From NCBI GenBank assembly GCA_903813345.2, contig CAIIXF020000009.1, positions 20,363,759-20,427,758 of the forward strand: 64,000 bases of DNA, in the 5' to 3' direction. Position numbers and translations under genes: made by a program. Source of the DNA: Owenia fusiformis (lineage: Eukaryota > Annelida > Polychaeta > Sabellida > Oweniidae). This document shows, piece after piece, positions 11,818 to 23,900 of this stretch. Within the stretch, counting starts at the first letter, position 1, and the number at the start of each line of letters is the position of its first letter. The notes below the pieces were generated by a model. It did not search any database, was not told where the DNA came from, and was given only the letters and a program-made list of their open reading frames with translations.

Positions 11818-12051
11818 GCCCCGCCCCCACGACGGGTACCGGTGACAGTTTGGGTAATAATATAAATCACTTCTGACCTATGCGCTGACCTTTCTTCCAC
11901 CATTCAGCGAGCCTGAACAAACATACGCCAAATGCGTTCTAATTAAATATGCGCATGTCATTGGTCAATTCCGGGCTCAACGATGACGTCAGAAGGAATG
12001 ACCATATATAGAACGTCGGTCAAATTTGGCCGACGAACACTGATTGGCGCG
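11818..12051 (+). promoter_or_regulatory. Candidate promoter and 5' non-coding exon of the PPxY membrane-protein gene
   Basis: Within 235 bp lie a GC box (GCCCCGCCCCCAC, 11818-11830), ATTGG (inverted CCAAT) motifs, a perfect cAMP-response element TGACGTCA (11984-11991) and a TATA-like CATATATA (12003-12010). A strong splice donor, CGCG|GTGAGT, follows at 12051/12052. The spacing puts a start site near 12035 and a short first exon. This is much richer in CpG than its surroundings. Assigning it to the + gene beginning at 16945 is inference; it could also serve TMEM94 divergently. Confidence 0.5.
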
Positions 12052-12088
12052 GTGAGTTCACAGGTTTATTTTAGTTTGAAAGAGTGAA

Positions 12089-12138
12089 GACGAAGCTCTC
12101 TTTTAAGAAGTGAAGTCAAACGAATGCAAAGGGTAATA
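12089..12138. repeat. Short dispersed repeat (GACGAAGCTCTC block), copy 1
   Basis: GACGAAGCTCTCTTTTAAGA followed by AATGCAAAGGGTAA recurs at 26539-26587 and, inverted, at 26730-26778. Confidence 0.6.
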
Positions 12139-12247
12139 CAACTGATTCCTTAATGCCACTTTTACATGCAACTCCTATTTCATTCTGATTCTCCAAATTT
12201 GATAGCATCTTTCTGTTTAAAACATCTCTAGGCTGAGTAGAAATGAG

Positions 12248-12266
12248 ATGTCATGGTTTATCATGA
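12248..12266. repeat. Dispersed motif ATGTCATGGTTTATCATGA
   Basis: This 19-mer recurs at 28974-28992 and 29564-29582 in the same orientation, and inverted at 24859-24876 and 33233-33248. Confidence 0.6.
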
Positions 12267-13695
12267 GATGCTCCTATTTCAGTACTGAGTAGGTTTAATA
12301 TTTTTGTCATTTCCTCTGATTGTTGTACTCAGTGTCTCTTTATCATCAAATAATTCAGTGACCCTGAACTCCCACATTCATTTATTTATACAGCTCAACA
12401 TAACATTTGAACAAAAGATGTACATGTATATACAGTAAAATGAAAGAATGTCACGTTATTGACTTTTAATGTAATTTTCTACAGGATTTGGTTAATTGTA
12501 AGCCATCCTGTCCATTGCGATAGCCACGCCAGCAGATAAGAGGGGCTCTGGCATACCAGAATGCATCCTGCCAATTAACCAGGATGTATGAATATCAGTA
12601 TTATTCTATTGTTCTATTCCATAAAACACAAAGGAAATACATGTAACTTAATAATATTTTAAGAAAACATTACAAGACATATGCGTTATCTTGGATATTA
12701 TTTACTTATCATATCGGGGCCATTATAAGACCTTCATATTGATTTGTACGTCAATAATATTCCCGATAACAGAATTATTTGACCTTTGTTTTTACATTCT
12801 TGGAGTTATTGTGCAATAGACTGGTAGGAATTTCATTTCATTGAAACAGCAAATTAAGTTATTTCTTGGAAGTGGTTTATCATGTAAAATACACTGTCAA
12901 AGTGGAGCCAAGATTATAGAGAATTGTTTATCAGTTTATTCATTTACATTTGGATAAACTTGACAGTAAGTCTATTATTATCACAGTAGCCAACATTATC
13001 TTTTTGAATAATTTTAAGTTAATTTGAGATATACTTGTATTAGTAAAATTAAACAAAACCAAACAGTTCATTCAGACATTTTGTTTTTAGCATCAAAATG
13101 GCAGAGATAGGTGCCATGTCAGGAGAAAATGAAAATAATGAAATAAGAAAGTTTGTTTTTAATTATCTTATCATTTCAAGTATTTTCATGTGATATGCAA
13201 ATCATAGATTTACAATTAAGCAAACTTCTGTTTATGATGATTTGTAGAAGTAAAAAAAAGAAATACAAGACTCAACTAAAAAGGTAATTTGAAAAAAATC
13301 TATAATTGAAAACATTGGCATTGACAAATGCTCCCTGCTGTGAATTCTTAACCTTTCTAAAAAATTTCATGGTTGGACCATATCTTTAAAATTAAGACAT
13401 CTTTAGGATTGTGAGTTCATAAATGTTCAAATTTTGGGTACATTCTTCTACAAAAATCCAGTCTTAATTGGTGGTATTACCATATGTAATTCCAACAAAT
13501 ATTCAATGGAAAAAAAGTACTGTTTTAGTTAGAAAGGGCAGATTGGCAAAACAGCACCTGATACATGCATCAGTCTATATGCTAAATATAGAAGCTAAAC
13601 AGACTGTTTCCCTGGTGTTTCCCTATGTAGGTCCTAGGTGGTTTCTGTATTTGGCTTCTACTTTTTATGCTGAAGTTTTAAGGCTTCCCTTAATA

Positions 13696-14799
13696 CGAGG
13701 GGTGATTCAAAAGTAATGGACAAAATTTTATAGGCACGCTTACCTTTACCAGATTTGAATGAAACTTTGTACAAATAAAGATTAATCAATTATCTATTAG
13801 ATGTTAAAATTTTATTAACTAAATGCAAATACATTTTGAGATAGAGCACTTCTCTAGGATCATGGTGCATACACCCGGAATCCATTTTTAAGGCTATTTT
13901 CATCATAATAACAAATGGATTTTCAATGAAAAGTTTGCTGGTGCAATATATTTTGCAATGCAAGATGTATATGAAAAGCATATCACAGTAAGTTCAATAA
14001 TAATCCATATCATTCCTTATTATTCCTGATGATCATCCATTTGAATTATATTCAATCCTCAATGTATTCTCCTCCAAGTTCAATTACTTTCTTCTGTCAG
14101 CGCACCCATGCAGAGAACACATGCCCAAATCCATCAGCAGCCATGGTGTTCAGCTGTTTTCGTACAGCAATTTGCAGCTCAGCTAATGTCTGAAAGGATT
14201 GTCCCTTTAATGCCATCTTAAGGGTGGGAAAAAGATAGAAATCACAAGGAGCAGTATCAGGGCTATATGGAGCATGTGGAAGTTGAGGAATGTCCATGAA
14301 TGCTGCAAGAGTATCCTGAACTAGCTTGGACCTTTGTGCTGGGGCATTGTCCATGTGTAACAAACGATTGTCTCTTGTGTCTCCTTTTCTTTTGAAGTGC
14401 CTGTCCAAGATTGCATTTTCTTAGAAATATCATTGTGATGTCATAGCACAATTGGTTGCTGAATTTAGAACTCAACAGCAAACACATGGGCATGTGAGTC
14501 TTGCTTGACAATTGCATTACCATGCTTGTTAGACATATCATGTGTGGTAATTGAGTCATTAAAACGAAATCAAGCAAAAATGACAAAAACATTCAATTAT
14601 CATTAAAAAACCAATTCCACCCATGCTTACCCTTGTTACCATGGTTACGCATAGCTGAAACAATTTCAAATGCATTTAAATGAGAATTCGACACAAAGTA
14701 GAGAATTGATTGATCTATTCACTATGAAAAAATTAGACTGATTGGGTGAAATTTAGTATGCCTATAAAATTTTGTCCATTCCTTTTGAATCACCCCTCG
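13696..14799 (-). mobile_element. Degraded mariner-type transposon, intact terminal inverted repeats
   Basis: The ends are about 43-bp inverted repeats beginning CGAGGGGTGATTCAAAAG with a single mismatch, each flanked by the TA target dinucleotide (13694-13695 and 14800-14801). The element is 1104 bp, shorter than the usual 1.3 kb. It keeps only the C-terminal half of a transposase, plus non-matching sequence, so it cannot move by itself. Confidence 0.9.
14097..14408 (-). pseudogene. Mariner transposase fragment
   Basis: One frame reads RLLHMDNAPAQRSKLVQDTL and then APYSPDTAPCDFYLFPTLKM, the second and third catalytic Asp blocks of a Tc1/mariner DDE transposase. I count 35 residues between the two Asp, close to the mariner spacing. 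The N-terminal helix-turn-helix domain and first catalytic Asp are missing, and a stop lies just upstream of the frame. The flanking open frame at 14263-14592 is shifted and unrelated. Confidence 0.88.
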
Positions 14800-16944
14800 T
14801 ATGTACCAAAAGAGGAACTAAAGCTTTACATTGTGGTTTCTGAAAAAAGGACCAATGTTCTTTCAACAGTTCAAGTGAGGGTATTTACTTAAATAGAGCA
14901 CCTGGACCATTGCTGACATAAAGCATTTGGAACTGGATATTACAAGGGCAAAAAATTGATATAAGAAAGAAACACGTTGACCTTTTCTTAACATAAAATC
15001 TACTGAAAGGTTTACATCAGTAAAAGTAAGTTCAATAACCTTTTTCAAAATCATGTTTAAGTTTGAAATTAACAAGGCATTTCATTTGAAATTAACCGAG
15101 GGTTAAATTGCACTGGATATAAAAAGTACTTAAAAACCTTGTAAATTCTTTCAATAAATAAATAGTAACATTATATTTCATGTTATTTTGAATATTTAAA
15201 TTCAGTTTTGTTGTTATGTTATGTTATGTTATCAGGCTTTGTTTACATTTTTATTAAACTCAAGTTGAAATGATTTACAGGGGTCAATAATGAATTGAAA
15301 AAATATTGACTCAAACCAACAAATGTTTAGGTTCAAGTTAATATATAGGTTGTATTTTGAGTGGTATATCCGAGTTTCTAAAAAGCACTTTAATAACAGC
15401 TTTAACACGGCAACACATGACATTAGATTTTTCTTATCATGGAAGGGATATTTTACACATACTCCCAAGAAGGTAATAATTTCTTAAAAGCTTATCAATC
15501 CTAGACTTTAATTCTTATGATAATATAGTTTCAAAGTTTTCTACTTACTGTCTATGTTGAGCGTACTTCATAAACACTTGGGATAAATAAAGAATTCTAG
15601 CTAATCAGATAGATAGTGATACAAGTAGTCAAATAGTATAAATACCAGAACAAAAGAAATCAAATTTTACTTATATTAAATGTTTTGGCTATATTATATC
15701 ATATTTAGGTAAGTAACAAATATATTTTTCACATTTTCAAAGTCTGGTCTTGAAGACATTCAAATACATTTCAGCTAAGAGACTTCTACCTATTGAATAT
15801 CAAGCAAGGATGACAAAATAATATCCAGAGGTCTTAATAACCTCATAAAATAGGATCAAATGCCAAATATAAAAGCTTAAACTCTATTTTCATTTATCTT
15901 TTAAATCAGACTTATTCAAGAATAGCTGATCCTAAAATCTTTTTACAAATATTAGAAATCCAATCTAAATGCGGCATTGTAGGTTCATTTTATTAAACCA
16001 ATACATCACTCTTGTGTCCAAATACTAACTCTCACGTCATTTATTTAGTAAGTGTGGTTTTCATTTCAAAGGAAATTAGAGAAAAGTGATATTTACATGT
16101 TATTTAGGTTGTCAGGTAAGAAACTTCTGTATTCATTCAATGACATTATCTAAAAAGAAAAAGTTATATGCTATATTGATAATATTATATATTGATATTG
16201 ATGTAGTGGAAGTGTTTGAAGTGCTCAGGGATATAGAGTACTCAAACATATAGTGTGCTGGGGGAAAAAGAGTGCTTAGATATATATTTAAAGCAAAGGG
16301 CTCATATCAGACGCTCATTTTTTCACAATAATGGACACATGTGTTGAACATTTGGTGTCTAATACCCATGTGGGTTCCATTTGCCAGAACCAAACTCATC
16401 TCCACTTAGGAGATGTTAGGATGTGCCTGGAGTTTCATTATATTGTGGTTAGATATTATGACTGCAATTAAAATAATTTATGTTGAATACATATTCAGGG
16501 CCAGGGTTATTATAATTTTAATTATCACATGTATAAATTAACATAGAATTAAATACACCACATGTTAGATATAAGTCTGTAATTATAACTGATTATCAAT
16601 GCAATGTAATATTCTATGTGTAATTACAAGTTCTGTTCTTTGATTCCCATATACTCATCTGATAATAGTTTCACACCCTCTTGAACACCATTGATGATAA
16701 AAGTAATGACTTTCATTTTAAAATCATGTTGTTAATCTCAATGGCTTTGGTTTCTGTTTCAGAGACTGGCTTCTAATTGAGAGGGATTAAAGGTCTTTAA
16801 TCCACAGGGATCACAAGAACAATTAGACAGTATAACTACAGCTGGTAATCTAATATCTACCAGACCTGCTACAGATTCTATATCCAGCATCCACTCTAGA
16901 GTTAACCAATCAGACAGCATGCCTAATAATTCACTGGCTTTAAC

Positions 16945-17932
16945 ATGGCTTCAGCAGTAATTCGTAGCATCAGATCAGAACAGAGGGTGTCAAGGTCTAG
17001 TCGTGGAACTATAGTACGAGCGAGTGGACCCAGTGTTAATGCGGCACCTGTACGAGGATCCTCACATGTTAATTACCCAGATGTTGTAAGAGCCAATCAG
17101 CAATCAGCCTCAAGGCAGCATCAGGTGAATGCTAACAGGTTGATCGATTGTTATATGCCGAAGAGGAGATCTAGGCCTGCAAGCAGAGACAGGGTAGCCC
17201 AGGACACGGAACCTTCCCCCTCAACCTCCGGACAACACCAGGATATGGGACGTCCTGATGGGGTACCACCCCCAATGGTGCTAGAACCACGTGCCCGGAG
17301 GCAAACTCAAGGGAGATCGGCTCCCCCAGTAGCACGTGCTGCAGCCAGCACGAGACAGTCATTGGATAACATCCACCGAACTAGTCAAGAAAACCGACTA
17401 TCAATGATTAGCAGTGGAAGTGACTTTGCAATCAATTTTAGCGATGAACAAGAGTTGATTCGCTCAGGGGGTGAGGGGCCCAGTAATAGGATACAAACTG
17501 GTATACTTAACCCAGGGATTACACTCCTTGAGTCAGAAACCCCAAGGGGAAATGCAGCTCTTCCCGATATAGTTAGCTCGGCTAATCTGCCCCCATACAC
17601 CCCAAGGCCTAATCAACATCGGGGCTCACGGAATGACAATCAAAACAGACTTAGTGGAAATTTAACACAGACTGATATCTCGATTGATGTGAGACAGACA
17701 CGTTCGCGACGTGACCCAAGACGTGCACCTTCAGTGGATTCTTCCAGGTCATCCAGTAAAGGATGTTGCTCATCTGAGAATGTATTCCATTGTCTTACAG
17801 TATTAACAACATTTAGATGGGTCCTTGTAGTGCTCGCTATGCTGGGAGTATGCTGTGTTGTGACTGGAATTGTACTCGGAGCATTACATATGGCAGGCTC
17901 CAGTTTTTTGACATTGTCGCTCATGTTCATAG
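16945..17932 (+). CDS. PPxY membrane protein, coding exon 1
   Basis: ATG in context TTTAACATGG, with an in-frame stop 21 bases upstream. It encodes the disordered N-terminus, membrane helix 1 (WVLVVLAMLGVCCVVTGIVL) and the start of helix 2 (FLTLSLMFI). Donor is ATAG|GTGAGT. A 5'-UTR acceptor (TTTCTGTTTCAG, ending 16762) lies upstream, so the exon probably begins at 16763. Confidence 0.85.
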
Positions 17933-20900
17933 GTGAGTTATTGCAAACATATCGTCTTATTAATCTTTATTCTTGTTTTTGCATTCTCGAGGGTTATATC
18001 ACTATCTATATGTGTATAAGATAAATGCAATTAATATAGGGGAATCTTACATCACACGGCTTGATATTAGACTAATTCTGGCAATATTTCATTAATGAAT
18101 TACATTCTCTAAATGTCATTTATGATATATGAGCCTGCATATAATTGTTTTATATGGTGTCCATGATGTAACATAGTATTATACTGCATGCAACACTGTG
18201 AGGGGTTCTTAGAAATGTGCTTTACAAGGAAATATTAATAAGAATCCTTAGATTTTGAGAAGCCCAAGGTTTTATCAGATCAATGTTTTTCATCCTAAGG
18301 GATGCAAATATCATTCTTCCAATCATTTGCGCTTTGTATAGCTTTCTATGGGTTAACTCAATTAAGTTTACCCATATCAAGTTTGCATGAATAATCCATT
18401 TGAGCTGATAGATCCAACATTACAGAATATAACATATTCGAGTTCTATCTCTAAATGGGTATTTCCATTTATTCACAAGAACATAAATAGACATATTATA
18501 TTATATTTCAATGAAATCTAATAGCTCTCTTCATCAATATGCAATGAAGAATGTTCAGATCGAAATGTTGAATTGGTTTGTTTGGCAACAATTATAACCA
18601 GGCAAATTGGCACCGATCTTGTGTTTGACATTGTATATGTTGTATTTGGCACTTTTGTTTATCTCACCCTTGTAGACCCTTCTTAATGATACAATGGTGC
18701 TAGTTGTCTAATGGATTTTGAAGATGTTGCCATTGTATCAATATCTTGCTTTTTACATCATAATCGTTCAAAATGAAGTTTAAACAACTGGGGATTCTAT
18801 ATATATATATAGTCAGTATCTTCTCAGAGATTGCTCTTCAAATTATCTTATTTGCAATATTGTTTGACAGGGTAGTTATTCTAATTCTGTCATGCAATCA
18901 TAGCTGCAGTTATTAATCAGATTTTTTTCTCTGGTATTATGTATCCAATTATTAGCATGATACCCGACTCCATGGAAGTGCATACTTGTGACTGTCAGTT
19001 CCTGCATCATATGTATATACTATTCCTAACACATTTTTGAAGTATTTTTAATAGGAGTTGACAGCTACTTATAGTGTAATCAGTTGTTTCAAGAGTCGGT
19101 CTTTAGTTCTTCATTTCCTCGTGGATATTAGGTCTTAATTGATAATCCAATTTCTGGATCTCATTTCGAAAATTAGGAACAATTATTGAACAGTTCTCCC
19201 AATGAGTCATTTATATATTGTCACTACAGTGAGCAGAATACACAATTAACAAATTGTAATAATATTTCAAATTTAACATGTCTAACATTTTCTTAGCATC
19301 TGTTATGGTTGTGATCTTCCCGTGGTGCTCTGGTGGCTTAACAAATGTATAATTTCAAGCACATATTCTGTTTTATATTTGATCATTGTTCATTTTTGCA
19401 GCTAATGCATACTCAGTCACAAGCATAGTAGACCACATTGTTGTATCAAGTTTCAGTTTAGACCTGTATTCACGGAGGAGAAATAAAATGATTAGCTTGG
19501 TTCCAACCTAGATCTAAACCACAGCTAGTAATGTCTTTACCTCCTGTACCCTCCCCCTCTAAATTCTGTGTCCAGGTTGAGAGAAGGTAGAATGGTTAGG
19601 TGAAGGCCCTTGATTAATGACTATCCACAGCTTTCTGGTTTTCAATTTGAAATTTTTTTATATTTTTTTACAAAATACTCAATCGACCAGGCGCCGGCCG
19701 ATGAATTGGAGCAAATGTGACCCAGTCATTAAATTCCTCTAAAATGTAACAAAATTTGGAAATGTTCATTTCTGATTTGAAAAGAAATTGTCATTACATA
19801 ATGATTTACCTCCTCCCCTAAGAAAATAACTTTTGTCTTCCATAACTGTTGATGCTTTGACCTACTAATTTGGACTTAAAAGGGAATATATGAACATACT
19901 ACAGAGCTACCTACCTACCGCGAAGTCCCGCAAATGTGGCTTTAACCTCCGCGAATTTCCGAAATTGTTGCAATCCCCTATATTGTGATTATCTTATCTT
20001 ATATAAGAAGCTAAGTTTTTGCACTTTTGAGGAGTAAAGTTTACCTTGTTGTAACTACCTAGCATGCTGTTGTTTGGTATCAAAATAAAGAGGAAGGGTT
20101 CAACTTTCATTTTAATTACGAAAATAGGGATGTAGGTCACAAACAGTTCCAACGTTGGCCTTTTTACTACCCGTGTGACCTTCATCTCAGAACTGAGCAA
20201 ATGTTAGCAAACGCGAGTTACAATAAATGGACGCTGATATGTAGAAAGGGTTTGTAGAAAAAACCGGGTACCGGGTTGTAAATCCTCCATGCTGGGTTCA
20301 AACTTGGTACCCAGTCCAAAAAACGGGTACCCAAAAAAACGAAAAATACGAATATATAACATAATTAGATTATGAGAAAACGTGTAAGATTTGTTTTGAA
20401 TTCACAAAAATGTATGTAACATTCTTCAAAATTGAGCTAGAAGCTTCAAATAAAAAGCATAGTTTAAGGCTCTTTTCTTCCTCTATCGTCATGGCCATAT
20501 TTTCATTGGTTATGATGATAAAGGAAGAAAAGAGCCTTAAAATGCTTTTCATTTGAAGCTTCTAGCGCAATTTTGAAGGAAGTTACATACATTTTTGTAA
20601 ATTCAAAACAAATCTTACACGTTTTCTAATGATCTAATTATGTTGTATATTCGTATATTTCGTTTTTTGGGTACCCGGTTTTTTCGACCGGGTACCAAGT
20701 TTGAACCCAGCATGGAGGATTTACTACCCGGTACCCGTTTTTTTCTACAAACCCTATCTAGAAAAGTAACCTCATTCCCTATAATTTGATGTAGATTAAT
20801 CGAACCCCTATATCATGGGCTTTCAATTGAAAGCCCATGCCTACAGTATATGAATAGGTACATTTTGATATATAACATTATGGGGGTAAGCGTTTCATAG

Positions 20901-23900
20901 TTGGTCACGACGCCAGAAGTGCAAAGTATTGTTCCGAATTTTTGAATTTCGTGTTAGATTACGGTACTCACACCTGAAGCATGGTTTTTGTTTTTGATAA
21001 ATTACAATAAAGTTTAATAATATTCCTATGCGTATTTTGTGAAATTGTGTTGACATTTATTTAAGTTATAATGCAACGGTTTAAAGTCCCAATCACGCAA
21101 ATCCCTTGAATGTCCTGGGACATCCTGCAAATTTAGGTGGATGTCCCGCGAAATCCCGCAAATTTAGGGCACGTTGTCTAAAACATCTGTCCCTCTATGA
21201 AGTTTTTGGTGGTAAACCTGTTAACTGTCCCGCAATTAGAGTGTTTGTCCCTCAAATGGTCCCGCGAAATCCCGCGAATTTGATAAAAAAAATTTGGCCT
21301 ATTAGCGCAATCACGCAAATGCCTTAAATGTCCCGCGAAATCCTGCGAATTTAGTACATGTCCCGCAAAAGCCCGCGAATTTTGGGCACTGCCGTGGGTC
21401 TAAAAATCTGTCCCGCGAGAAAATCTTTAGGGGTTGACAGTACTGATACTAGTTGGCAGGAATATCTAATGGTACATGTTTGGTCTTCATTAGTGGTCAT
21501 GTGAAAGTTGTTGTCTTATCTCATGGAGACATAGTCATTGTTTACCAAAGTGAGCAATTGTTTACAGGAACGACCAGATGACTTTAAGTGTTCACTTCCC
21601 TTAGCTATCCCTTACTAGGTCAGGATCTCACAAGTTGTAATTGAGATGAAACATCTATAGAAGTGTTGTTAATCTTCCTACCCTCGGCAAGTTAGATAGT
21701 ATCTTGTGTTTTACTCTTGGATGTAGTGGATCTATCATTTTGGAAGGTCATGTTCACATATGTTAATTTAACCTTGCATCTCTAGATCTCTTTACTGTTT
21801 TACCAACCATGGTATTTGTGTGATTATTAAGTAATCAAAAAAGGAGAGCTAGATTGGAGAATAGTGCTTATTATAAAGCTGTAGTGAATATTTCTTGGTA
21901 ATCCATACCAGGGATATCCATACTGCTCATCTCTGTTTACCTTATTCACATAATCAATCCCCATTCTCTTTCTTTAGAATACCTTGTCATGTCAAGATGC
22001 TTCAGATGAATCTATGTAAAAGTACATTTACTAGTACAGGGGCAGATCTGAAAACTAATAGGGGGGCAAGGGCGAAAAAAAATTTGGGCCCCTAGAAGCA
22101 AAATTGGGCCCACATTTTAAACATTTAAGGTCCCAAAATTACTCGAAAAGTGCTCAGAATGGTGAAAAACTGCATGATTTTGAATGGCAACTCCCCCTCC
22201 CCTCCCCCTTGAACTCTTGCTGGGCTATGGGCCTGTGTCATTTATAATTTTCACAAGTCTACTGAAACCTCTGGTTCCATCCATAATTGAATTTCCTGTC
22301 AAATTGAAAGAGCAATGAAGCCTTTTGATGAAGGATGCTCTGGTACATGTAATTATTTGTTGTTGATAACAGATACTTCAGACAATATCAAGTGCTAGAA
22401 TAGATTAGAAATAAATTGATTGATATTCCCCTTAGAAGTGTGAACATTACTTCCTTATTTGATATAACTTCTGACATGAAATGTCTATGATATTGCATAA
22501 TGATATGCAGTGATCTTCTTTCGTGTCAAGTATATTTCTCCCAGTTGTAACATCTAGTTTGAAAAACAAAGATCTGATGAGTGTCAGAATGATATACATG
22601 AGTGGAGTCACAAGAAATATCGAAACAACATTTGCACACTGTATCGGAAAGAACAAGAAACAACATTTGAAAGCATAAAATAAATAACTCAATGTTCACT
22701 ATCTCCATAGATTGAGCTAATTCACATTTTCAAAAACCCAATTATTTCACACTGTTCGTGTTATTTTATACTTGAATCCTAACGGAAGTCAGGGAAGCCA
22801 AATATAGAATTAAATTATAAGCGAATAATATTGTTTTGGCCTTTTACCTCTAGATTACCACTTGAATGTGATTACCGAAAATCTGAAGTATCTATGAAAA
22901 AATAAGGTACAGGAATTAACATTTTCTAATTTCTTTCAATTCTCGAATTTCTGAGTTTTATTAAGGACAAGAGGTTAACTTCCCCTTATCATATCTGCAA
23001 ATTCAGTTATGCATGTAAACCTCTTGTTATCAGAATTCAATTAGAGTTACATAGAGATAAGTAAAGTTGCCATGAACTAGAAGCAGGGTCACAAAATCAG
23101 TATAAACAGTACTGCAACAGGCCTGTAGGCAGGGGGGGGGTTCTCCTCCCTGGCCAAAAATTCTTTCAAAAACATGCAGTTTTTCACATTTATTGTCATT
23201 CATTTTTCATGTGATTTTTGGGCTTTTGTCAAAGTGACCCCCCCCTTGGAATTTTTTCGGAAAAATGAACCCCCATTGGCAAAAGCTGGTTAGGGGCCTG
23301 TACAAATACTATACATTTGGTTCTGAGAAATGTTAAGTAATGTGATAAGGTATATCATAATGTAATATTTTGATTAGAGTGTGTTTTTATGTATTCTTAT
23401 CAGAATTCATTGATTTAAATCTATTTCATAACTTCCTGGTCTAATTCTAATGAATAACTCGTTGTTTATTTCTATTATTCTTTAGCAATCTTTTATACAA
23501 ACAAATATGTACATTATTACTGGTTCTGTCAAACAAGGAAGTAATAATTAATTAAGATGCATATTAGAATATTTTATGAAAATAATGTTTGTCACATCCT
23601 TAAGCCTCTCCCCTTAATTTGAAGTTTGTTTTTAAGGTAAATAAAAGAAACCGCAATAAAACATAAATGTGAAGAAACAAGCCAACATTTGCACATTTCG
23701 TTTGTGAACAAGATATATTTCACACAGTAGATATTTAAATGTACAATAATAGCGATATAATATATAATATAATATAATAATGAAGTGCTTCTATTAATTT
23801 CCCAAGCATTCTTGTCTGATAGGGAGAAAAGCCAAATTAGTGGTGAAAGGAAATAATAAATACTTAGAGCAGGTGCTGTGAGATGGAAATAGACTAATAG

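Larger units (their letters stand above)
12052..16762 (+). other. Putative first intron of the PPxY gene
   Basis: Non-coding AT-rich sequence between the GTGAGT donor at 12052 and the acceptor TTTCTGTTTCAG ending at 16762. It contains the mariner remnant at 13696-14799 and short dispersed repeats at 12089-12138 and 12248-12266. No exon recognised. Confidence 0.45.

Noticed and set aside
14263-14592. ORF overlapping the mariner remnant in another frame
   Set aside because: Shows no transposase motifs and is out of frame with the DNAPA and PYSPD blocks.
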